A stretch of 64,000 nt of DNA, from assembly GCA_964019055.1 (NCBI GenBank), contig OZ025210.1, positions 983,745 through 1,047,744 on the forward strand, given 5' to 3'. Below are positions 34,525-46,500 of the stretch, in pieces. This DNA comes from Anthopleura xanthogrammica (lineage: Eukaryota; Cnidaria; Anthozoa; Actiniaria; Actiniidae). The translations under genes were made by a program, and so were the position numbers. The number at the start of each line of letters is the position of its first letter. The stretch's first letter is position 1. Under the pieces are notes generated by a model. The model was not told where the DNA came from. It saw nothing but the letters and a program-made list of their open reading frames with translations, and did not search any database.

Positions 34525-37500
34525 CTAGTCGATTCGATCACCAACCTTTACGAGCCAAATGCTGAATGAGATGACCAAAGAAGATGCGAACATGGCGCCA
34601 ACCTGGGAAGCAAACGCACCACGTCACGTGATCAAATTACCCTATCACAGCTGTACAATTTTAGTTTAACAAATACCTTGGGGGGAGGGGTAGTTAAATG
34701 AATAGTTTACCCTACCTGTACTTGTATCGGGTGTTTTCTGTAATATTCTTTGACGGTCACTCGCACTAATCCAAATGCGCATGGCAAGTACGATTCGTTG
34801 TTGTTTGACTGAGTGTCTCGACACCTAAGGCGATGAAAACGAATGTTATAGAAAGACAACAGTCAAGGGACACTGATAACATATCATCAGGTACAGTTGA
34901 TCGACATTGCTAAGCAAAGCCAGCGGGGGCCTGGAATGAACCAGCAAGAGAGGAGGGCCTGAGGCGGAAAAGAGCGCCATGCAACAGTCAGTGCTCTGTG
35001 AATTTCCTCACATAGCCGCCATGTTGGAAGAATTTGACAAAAGATTTTTTAATGAATTTTATTGTTATATCTTCCAGCATGTTCGCCATGGCTTTTGTTA
35101 TTTCACTCCCTTGGGAATGATCGAAAACCAAGAATTTATGAAAAAAAGCCTTTTTTCATAAATTCATAAGTGTACGTTAGGTTGATTTGAGGTCAGTTTT
35201 TCCAGGTTCACCAGTTTTTCTGCCTCCACAAATCCAAAAAAGCTAAATTCTATTTCGATCTGTGAGTGAGCCATGAACCATATGTCGCTTCAGGGTTCGA
35301 TAAAATCTAAAAGTTTGAAGGATAAATCTTTGTGAGGCCTTACTTCTCATAAAGAATTGCAGCAAAAGTGAGGTTTCCTTTCTGTACAGAATTCTTGTCT
35401 ATATTACTCCATCTTATCCCGGCCAGTGAATAGTTGTACTCCACCATGTACGCTAAGTTATAAACAGCCTGTACAAAACACAAAACAGAATTAACAGCTA
35501 AACTCCAACGGAAAAATATTGGAAAAGTTTTCGCTGTTCACTGCTGAACCTAAATCCCAAAGTAACAGAAGACGTGAACCCAGCGCACACATACCGTCTG
35601 CGCATACCAAAAGATTTGTGCACCCAAACTGGCCCCATGCCCAACCAGAAAGTCCCTGCACACTCAAAATCTCCTGTGTACCCAAGCTCGCACTTCACAA
35701 AAATTGCTTCACACCCAAACCGTCTGCGAATTCTAAAAGAGTTTTTGTACCCAAACCTACCCAAAAACGTCCCTGTACATTAATTTTGAGTGTACCCAAA
35801 CTTGCGCGCTTCCGAAGGATTTTTATTGCACCCAAACGCCATGCCTACCCAAAAAGTCCCTGCACACTCCTGCGTACCCCAATCTGCTCTTCACAAAAAC
35901 CTCCTGTGCATCTAAACCTACAGTCACCCAAAACGCCAAAAACACTCAAAAAATGGTGCTTACAACTTTGTTCATCTAGCTAGAAGGTGTAACCAAGTGA
36001 AATTTGTGGTACTCACATGTGGGTGGTCATTTTTAGAAGCTGCCTCTGCGTACATCCTTGCTGCTCTGGCAACACTCTGTGGTACGTTCTTCCCGTACCA
36101 GTGGCTATCACCGACTTTTATCATGGCTACAATGAAGAAAGAAAGAAAAGTTATTCAAGGGTGGTAGGTGTTGCAGTAGTACACTTGCCTCTAAACTTTG
36201 GGGTTCGCCGTCAATTGTTAGTAGCCTGTTAGGTCTCTCCCTCAATTCAAGGGTTTTTCTCCGCGCGGGTTCTCTGGTTTTCCTCCCTCCTGTAAAAACT
36301 AACATGCTAAATTGTAATCTGCGAGTTAGTCGCTTCCTGAATTGGATCATCAGAGTATCGAAATTTTGTAAAGAATTTGAACAATATTTCATTTCAGTAT
36401 CCTACTCAAAATAAGAGTTGAGCTTACAACGAACTAAAGTTGAAGACTTACAAAAGACCCATCCAAGAGCGGCTGATGAATTGTAGTATCTTCCTGCACA
36501 ATCAACAGCAGTAATATTCCCAAGGTAATCCTGCAGAAGATTAAAACGAGCAGTGAATGAGATGATGCTTCATGGTAGACTATGAAAATTATACCATTGG
36601 AAAACATTTTGACCATATAACCTGGAGATTTCTCCCGCTCTGAAGTAACTATGTAACTTTGCTGGGCTACCTGTGGTCGCGTTCATCCGATGAGGACTGA
36701 TATCCCCAGTTTTTCCTCTGTTCATTGCCACAGGAACCCCAACAGCATAGCACAATAGGCATATGTCGTATATTTACCTCATTTTCCTCACAGAGTAATG
36801 CAGCGTTGTACTGCGGGGCCTCCATACCAGCCTCTCCAGCCAACACATAAGAAACAAGCGATTTGTACCTATACATTAAGTTAAAACTGATAAGATGGTC
36901 TGGACTGCAAGGTTAAGTTAAGGCCCAAAACAGTTGTCATCTTACGGGACCTAATTTAGAGGGGAGGGGTGGGGTTACCCGGGAAGTGAAATCCTGGATT
37001 TTGTATTCAAATATCTTCAAAACTGGAAGTCATACGACAGCAATGAATCTACTGTTTGTTTTCATGTTTGCTAAACAACGTATTTGTTTATAGAAATAGT
37101 CACACAAACCCAGTATCGAACATTTCAACAGGTATCTGAGGGGGATAGGTCATTTACCCACCACCTTAATCCAGACCTTTGTCATTAAAATCGGTTCCTT
37201 ATGGCGAGGATAATAAATATTCCATCACTTACAGGTCTCCGTTGTAGTACGCGTTGAGCCCCTGTCGTAACAGCCATCCTACTTCAGGGTGTTGTTCGGC
37301 AATATAGCGCAAAAATCTTAACATACAATAAAGAAACTAGCTGTTAATAAAAATAAAAAGGTAGATGCAAAGTAACTATATTTAACGTCAGTGATCCTTC
37401 AGCTACGTGGCTGGTATCCCAGGAGCCGGGTGCGCAATTTACCCCCTCTCTCCATCAGTGCTCGGTTTTACGAGTATTCGAATCTAAAGCTACAGACGTG

Positions 37501-40500
37501 GAGATCCTAGGGATCTACCCGTAGACCTCTGGCTTCGAAGACTGCGCACTAACCAACTGAACTACGCCCGCTCCTACGCGTATGACGGTATCCCTGTGGT
37601 GAGGAAAGCGGAGGAGGGAGACAAAGATTATGAAGTAGGTGGGAGAGAGAGAGGAAAGAAGGGAAAGAGAATGAAAGGAGGAGGAGAAAATGGGAAGGAA
37701 ATGAAATGAGAAAAGGATGAAAAGACGGGAGGAAGTAAAGCAAGCGGATAGATGGGAAGAAAAGAAGGGGAAAAGAAAAGCAACAGAGAACAAGTTCAGA
37801 AGAGATAGTAGCAGAAGTCCATGGATTTCTTATAGTAAGCAAAGTCTACTTACACCACTGCCATGGCACAGTCTTTAGTAGTGTGCTGTCCTGTTCGTAG
37901 TTCTTCACCAACAGCAATGCAAGCTCCTGGGTGACCCTTACCGGCTGCTTGACGCCAGTAATCAATTGCTTTTTTCTGAGAAATAAATTCATTGACTCAT
38001 TTGACTGTCTTCACGATGGGTTGGTATAATGACTAACGGAATACATCCTGATATATCCCAGTACAGTAAACTGGTTTCCCGAACGTAACGAATCAAATTC
38101 AGGCTTTAGCTACAATCACGTGATTCTCATAATGGTCACGTGATCAATACCAGGAAACGTTTGGCAATTCGTTTGACCCATTCTTTACCACTAAAACAAA
38201 ATCTAGATGCTATTTTTAGAAATAGAGCAGTTTTCTTGACTATGAAAAACTTACGGCACGGACCGCGCCTTGGCGTGGCCTTGTCAGTGCCGTGCCGTGC
38301 CGTGCCGTGCATGGAAACATTCAAAATTCCGTGTCCGCGCCGCGCCGTAACCATGCAGTTTGCCTTGACTTTTCACACTCATACAAAAATCTGTTCTTTT
38401 CTTTAGGCTCACCTTGTCAGGAGTTACACCAGCACCCATCCATCCGTTGTCATAAGCCACGCCCAAGTTATACAAGCCATCTCTGTCTCCTTGTTTAGCA
38501 GCCCGTTTGAAGTGGATGATCGCGCCCGTGAAGTTTGCCCGATAGTTGACTTCAAAGAATCCCATTGCATTAAGCGCTGGCGGAAAACCCTAAAGAAACC
38601 CGAAAAAAGGAGAAAAAAATCGGTAGGAAAAGATGACATGACCTATTGTGGATTTATCAGAGCAGTGAGAAATAATATCACTAGAAAATTCTATTTCATT
38701 CACCTGTTGTGCTGCTTTTGCTATGAGCTCCATCGCCTCTGTTTCGTTCTTCTCTGTGCCCTGTCCCTAAAACATGACAACGTTAATCTAAAAAAGTCAA
38801 TACTCAGAAATTGGCGAACAAAAGGCATGTACAGACACAATGCAAAGACAGAAGGAAGGCAGCAGATAGACAGGCAGGAATGCTTCGAACTTCAAAACAC
38901 CATCCATGCCATTAAACCAAATCATATAAAATGAAAGAAAAGTTTCTAGCTGGTCGACCGACCGACTGACCAACCAAACCATCCGACCGACCGTAGTTTA
39001 TTAAACAAACTGAACTTCTAAAGTCAAAACGGCTCAAGCGTACCCCCCTAGAATCCATTAATGAATTCATTATTCGAATATTGAGTTCATTATTCACTCT
39101 GACTCCAAACTTGAAAATAAATTATCTACTTGAGTTTTGATTTGACGGCAACAATTGCCATGTCAAGGTAGAAAAACTCCCCAGAAAGAAAGGCCATCCC
39201 TTAGAATTTTAGTTGTGAAATGAATGTGGAGTTTGGAGATTTATTAATGAAAATTCAGAGTGAATAATCAACTCAATATTCGAATAATGAAATCCATAAT
39301 GGAGCCTAGGGGGTACGCTTGAGCCGTTTTGACTGTAAAATGAAATGTTGTTATATATCTAAGTGTTACCTCGAAAGGAAAAACTGAGCTACGAACTGGT
39401 CGAATAATCGAGCGATCAGCCGACCGACCAACCGACCGTATGACCAAAGGAAATGTTGTTGTATTTCTAAACGTTTTACCTTGAGTTTCGAGACTCCAAG
39501 GTTAAAAATACCCTCAGGTTTTCCCATGTCTGCGCTCATCTTGTAGTACTTGACTGCTTTATCCAAATCTCTCTGAATGCCTCTCTTGCCATAGAAATAA
39601 AGCTCGCCAACAATTCCCTAATATGGAAAACAAACAAAGGTAACGAACACTCCTCACCTCCTCCCCAGGGGAAAAGAAAATACTGTTACTATGGTTACCT
39701 GAGCGTCACCAATTCCCTGCAAAGCCTGATGGGCTAGCCATTGAAAGATGTCTGAATCTTGTCCTTTGTGTTTTGCTAACTCATCGTAGTCATCAAGACG
39801 TACTGCTTCTGAATGGGTCTGTGGAATATGGAACAAAAACCTTTAGAATTGGCTCATATTATCAAGTCAGTGAAAGCTGGCTGGGAGCTCTTACGTGTAC
39901 AGCGTGGTGTTCTTGTAGAATCTTGTCTGCTGTGACTGCCGCCATCTTGAAATAACCTGACAAGATAAAAGTCAACATTTTAGCATTATTTTTCTTCGAG
40001 TAATTTACCACAAGTTTCAAATACTGTAGAGGCTTTGCACCATCACGTGATGGCAACCATGACAGGAAGCAGGAACAATTGAATCTGGTCTAATATGATT
40101 TAAATGAGAAAAAATTCAGTTTCCCAGGGGGGAATACTCCATTGTTCCTGCCTCCTGTCATGGCTGCCATCGCGTGATGGTGCAAAGCCTCTATATACAT
40201 GATGATAGGGGGTTGATGGTAAAATTGAGTTTCAGAATCTCTATTCTTGATTAATACCCTGTGAAATATAGAGCAGATTTCGTACGAATGTGAAACGTCA
40301 CGGCACACGGCACGGAACTGACACGGTCACGGCAAGGCGCGCTCCGTGCCGTAATTTTTTTATTTTGTAATCATACGAAAACAGCTCTATTTACAAGGGT
40401 ATGTTTTGTCCTTTTTAGGAAAATCTCTTTCTTTTCATCTAGGCAAAGCCCAGGATGACACAAGAGAGCGCAAGCTCCTGTGGAGGATGTCAACCACATC

Positions 40501-43500
40501 GAGGATGGCGCAAGCACGACAACAACAAAAATGCGCTCGTGCCGTCGTTTTTGACGTTCGCGTCTTGATGCTAAATCACTCAGACTCAATTTCTCTTACC
40601 AGCAGAAATTTCACATTGTTTTGTGATGCCATCTCCACCAATAAGAAGACGGTATCCAAGAGACATCTGTGAGAGGGGATGATCGAGAACAGCCCCAACA
40701 AGAAACAACTGCCATGCCTAGAGTAGATCAAATACATTAGATGCATACTGGATCACACAAGAGCCATTCCAGACCACATGTCATTCACTTGAGTATAAAA
40801 TTATTTGATTAGAAGTTCCATCCATATCTATGTGTTTTCTCAAGCATTGCTGGCAAACAAAGAAATAATACTCAAGGGAATAACACGTGATCTGGAATGG
40901 GACCTAATAGACCCCTTGCAGCACGTCTGTGAATGCAGCTCAATTTGGAGGGCAAAACAATAGGTTCCAATTCTCAGGAGATTAAAATTCCTTTGTTTTG
41001 CCCTCCAAAGTGAGCTGCTCTGACGTCACATGCAAGGAGTCTATAGCTCTCGAGTGTAACGTTCCCATTTGAAACCACGTGTCATTCCCCAAAGTATCAT
41101 TTCTTTCCTTCAGTCTCCTCCATATTGAATATAGAATGTAATGTTTTGTTAAATAATTTCTGCTAAACAAAGACATAATACTCACTAGGAAGACACGTGA
41201 TCTGAAATAGCCTGGATAACAGTGGAGTTCAGTTATGTTTTCAAAACGACCAGTTTTAAATGGAAAAAGAAACTTGAGTTGGAAAATATGGAATAAATCG
41301 TAGTGTGTGCATATGCACAGGTATATGCACAGGTGACATAAGCGGTGCCGGAGACCACGCGCTTCTCACCAAGGCGACCGATCGAGGTTCGATTCCCGAG
41401 TTTCCTGGTTCTTCAGTTTTTTCCTTCCTCCGCAAAAATCAAATTCTAAATTTCAATTTGAATGCAGTTGAAGGCAGAGGAGCTACTCTGTGGAATTCAC
41501 TGTTAATTCTTATCTTACCTTGTCTAAGTCTCGAGGGACCCCGAGACCAGTAGCGTGTATAACACCAGCAGTGTACAGGGACTTGGGGTGTTTTGAACAT
41601 CCTGATACACGGAAGAGACTCAATGCTAATGGAATATCTGTGATACTGCGTTGCTGTGAAATAACAAGAATCGTATTGAGAAAAGTCTTATATACCTCAC
41701 TGTGACAAGGAATAAACCTGGTCACGCAAATTTTATACGGAAAGCTGCGCAAAAGTTAAGGCCTGATCTTTTGTTGCAGATAATGACGCTTAAGTTTCCA
41801 GACAACACGCAGGAAGATAATAAGAATAATTTGTGATGGTAGTGACAGTGATAATGGTAGTGATAGTATGATGGTGATAATGATGATGATGATGCAGATG
41901 ATGATGATGATAATGATGATGATGGTGATAATGATGATGCATATGACGATGACTATGATGGTGATTATGATGGAGATGATGCCGGATTTTGATGACGATG
42001 GTGATGACGATGATGGTGATGATGATGGTGATGACGATGATGGTGATACAGAGGATGATGGTAATGATGATGATGACGATGGTGATGACGATGATGGTGA
42101 TGCAGAGGATGATGGTAATGATGATGATGACGATGGTGATGATGATGACGATGATGGTGATACAGAGGATGATGATGACGATGGTGATGACGATGATGGT
42201 GATGCAGAGGATGATGGTAATGATGATGATGACGATGGTGATGACGATGATGGTGATGCAGAGGATGATGGTAATGATGATGATGACGATGGTGATGACG
42301 ATGATGGTGATGCAGATGATGATGATGATGCATGATACATGATGATTCATCCCATGACCAGCGGAATACAAACTAACTAACTAACCATTAGTTTGGCAGC
42401 GATGTGAAAAATCTGTTCCCCTGCTGTTGTTATATTAATTGTTTCATTTTTTTTCAACACGTTCACAATTACACTGTCTGCTTCAGGAGTCTCTCCAGTG
42501 AACGTCACGTCACACATCGGATGACCAGAGTCATGGTTACCATGGTAACGGTGTAGGTCATCATACGTCATAGATTTTGCCATGCATCTATCTATGACAA
42601 AAATAACCAACAACTTAATGGACATAATGGGTGCGGTATTCAAAGATATACAACAATGAGGGCAAGATGTCACAAAATACTGTGACGATGCAAATAATGA
42701 GGGCAAGATGTCACGCAATACTGTGACGATGCAAACAATGAGGGCAAGATATCACGCAATACTGTGACGATGCAAACAATGAGGGCAAGATATCACGCAA
42801 TACTGTGACGATGCAAACAATGAGGGCAAGATATCACGCAATACTGTGACGATGCAAACAATGAGGGCAAGATATCACGCAATACTGTGACGATGCAAGA
42901 TATAGAGTTAAGGTTCGGACACACGGTGCAACATTGCGCGCAATATCGCAGGCAATGCTGCTAAAGTAGGATCGTTCTCTACTTCAGTAACATTGCGGGC
43001 AACAAATTGCGTCGTGTGACATGACTCGCAACATCGATTGATGTAGCATCGTGCGTCGGTAGTTTTGTGGTCGGTTCGTATCACCACTCCGCGCGCACAG
43101 GGAATCAAGGGTGGTGTAGTGGTAGCACTTCTGGGGTCTCAGGTTTGATTCCTGGACTCGGCATCACATGTGAGTAGAGTTTGTAAAGTCTCTCCCTTGA
43201 TTCGAGTTTTTTTCTTCCGGTTCTCCCTTTACAAAACTTAACATGCTAAATACCAATTTGATCTGTGAGTTAGCCATGTACTGACTTTTCACCAGTGCAG
43301 AGCAGAGCCCAGAGGTTTTTTCAGGGTTCGATCAAATTTAAAGCTTTATGTTTGTCAAATCAAAACTCACCATTATCTACTTGTCCCAAACTCTCCTCCA
43401 TTCGTCTGTCGATTGCGATTTCTTCCATTTTCATTGTTAATCCATTGATCACATTTGCACAACGGCTGTAATAATTGTCTAGACCTGGGAAAATGATAAG

Positions 43501-46500
43501 AAATTCGGAAAAAGAACGAAAAAGGGGGAAAAAGCAGACTAGGAAGCAAGAACAGAAGAGAGAGGAAGAAAGTGTGACAAAAAGAAAAAATGAATAAGAG
43601 AAAAAGGATTGTAAAATGGGTAAAAAGGTGTGCCCTTTATCCCCTCAAACTGTCAGTGCTCCTTATAACGGGTATTAAAAGCTAAAGCTACAGAGAACAG
43701 AGAGAAGTCGAAACACACGTGGAGATTCTGAGAATCGCGCGAACCATCAACCTCTAGCCCCGAAGGCCGCGTACTAACCAACTGAGCTACCCTGCTTCTA
43801 AAAAGAAGAAGAAAGAAAGGAAGAAAGGAAGGAAGGAAGGGAAGAATATTTTCTCTTCTATTCAACATACCAACAAGAAACATGGGATGATCTCTTGGAG
43901 GGAACGGTACCTGTGCCAGAAAAAGTAATTTTAGATCAAATTTTGCTTGATTCCTAATTGAAAATGTAAGAAAATATGTACAAATCATACCTCTGAAGGT
44001 TTCAACAAGCGTCGACGGTACAAAGTAGTTGGACCCATAAACCCCTCAAACGAACAGAAACCAGTAGTACCACCAAGTACCCAGAATCCTTCACTGTCAT
44101 TGAAGTGAAACGATCCCATGGGAAAACTAGGAGAGAAAAAATATTGCTTGGTGTCTAACAGCTTATAAAAGTCTTTGTATCACACCTTTCTACAAATATA
44201 CGATGGCCAAACACTGTACTGTATTGTCAGCCAGAAAGAATTCTAATGAAAACTTGCGATTGAGCTGATGAACAATCATGGTTCCCCTCCCCTTAGTTAC
44301 CGTTGCTACGTACCGCAAGCTCGACAAATTAGCTAAAATATCTCAAAATTAACTATAATTGTGGAAATTTGATTATGAAGTCTTTCAATTGTTTTCTGTC
44401 CTGTGAAAATAAATAAAAATTGCCTCGTAGTCCTTGTAGTAGTCTTTAAAATAGATACGGTGTAGTTATGTAGTTGTTTGTGGGACGACTTTTATTCCCT
44501 GGGAAAACTGCTGGAACAGTGATTGGTTCGCTATTCTCTGAGGGAGAACCATGAATGATGAAACTTTCAACTTTTGCATGTTTATAGTAGGGAGAAAGAC
44601 TAACTTACTCATGGTGTTCAAACTGGAACTCGTTCTCAAAGTTGTTGCCATATCTGACAGTAAAGGTTACAACAGTGTCGTTAAAAGCCATTATCACTTG
44701 GTTCCACGTATTCCGTCTTATACCACCTCTGGTAATGAATGCGTGAGCTTTCTTGTTTTTGTAGTTTACCTGGACATGGAACTGACCTGCAGGAAACCAA
44801 TGAACAACAAAGGTTGTTGGATCTAGCTTCATATAAGCTGCTTTGGCTCATTTGCATCAAATTTGAGAGGCACTATTTAACAATTAGTCCTCGAGTCCGA
44901 ATGGTCTACGAGTTTTAGTAAAAACCTACTAATCGGTCCAATAAAAGGATGCAAAAAGTTTTGGATTTTGCTTTAAATATATATTTTTTGGTTTTCAAAA
45001 CCGGCTCTTTTCGCTACTAGAGACCCCTAGTAGCTCAGCCAATCACAGGGCTCGATTGGTGATAGACCATTAGTAGGTTTTTTCTAAGCATAATTAGTAA
45101 AATTCTACTACTATACTATTGCAAATCCTGCATTCTGATTGGCTAACGTACTCACTATCTATCAGCCGATAGATAGTGGGTAGAGAAAGCCGGACTTGTT
45201 TTGAAAAAATGGTGGCTTTTCCTTCGCGCTTTTGTGAAGTTTAGTTTAGTTTAGTATAGTATAGTTTAGTTGAGATTTTTACTAAAACAATTAGAAGACT
45301 CACTCTCGATTTCTATCGGCTTTGATAGTTGACTCGGGGCCGGAGCCCCTCGTCAACTATCAGCCGATAGAAATCTCGAGTTCGTCTTCTAATTGTTAAA
45401 TAGTGCAATAGTTTTCATGTGGAGTGAAGGATAACACTCTCTCTTTGTGAAGCACATATTTTCCACTCAACAGCTGGTTACAAGCCTACAGAATTAACCA
45501 AATAATCGTTGCATAAATATATATGCCCCTACTATTCTCCCTGCAGAAGAATTGGTGACCCACCCCCTATTTGCACTGCCTCCTCGCCTCAAGATGATTG
45601 GACCCTTACGTGTGATGAATGCTTGTCTGAGACATTATAAGAGAGTTAATACTAAAAGTTAGTCCTAATTTACCAGATATCATTAATGCCACTAGTGGAG
45701 TAAGGAAATTATCATTCCTAATTTGTAAAAAACCACATAGATTTCTTGTGCAAGCTTCAAGCACATAGATCCAGGTTGTTATTGTAAACCTGAAAAAATA
45801 AAAATAGAAAATATCACCAAGGTTTAGAACTAAGGTGAGATAGTTCTGGGAGCTGGCGAGGGATAGTGGGTCCATAAAAGAGCATATAAAACAGGCTAAT
45901 TAATAAATATATTCTGTTTGTACTGTATTGTGTATTATATATAGGACTATATATGTCCAGGAAATACCTTGGCTTGAAGGTCTTCTGGATCTCATTAAGA
46001 TATGGATCTTTCCAGTCCAGGGGGTGAAGAAGTCTTAAGTAATAAACCATGCATCATCAAGATCAGTATGCATACTCTGAGCAATAAAGTCAAACTAGGA
46101 TAGCAAGGGTATATTGCAGACAGGTCGGAGGAGGTGGGTGAAAAAGGAGACGAGATGAGATGAAATGAAAGAAGTTGAGATGAGACGAGATAAGACAAGA
46201 CAAGAGGAAAATGAGAGGAGAGAACACAAGAGGACACAAGATGAGACGAGATGAAAGGAGATGAGAAGAGAGAACCCAAGAGGACACAAGATGAGATGAG
46301 ATGAAAGGAGATGAGAGGAGAAAACACAAGAGAACACAAGATGAGATGAGATGAAAGGAGATGAGAGAAGAGAACACAAGAGGAGATGAGGTGGGATAAG
46401 ATGAGATGAGACAAGAGGAGACGAGACTAGACAAGAGAGAAGTGGAGAGGATATACCTAATAGGAGATGAGAGGGGAAGAGATGAAAGGAGAAAAGAGGA

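Noticed and set aside
41756..42371. Asp-rich, Ser-rich and His-rich ORFs up to 194 codons
   Set aside because: Trinucleotide GAT/GAC array within a SEL1L3 intron. The frames simply reflect triplet composition.
43690..43800. Possible tRNA gene (GTAGCTCAGTTGGTTA on the minus strand)
   Set aside because: A tRNA-like A-box is present, but the anticodon arm and acceptor stem do not pair and related copies occur elsewhere, so it is a SINE head.
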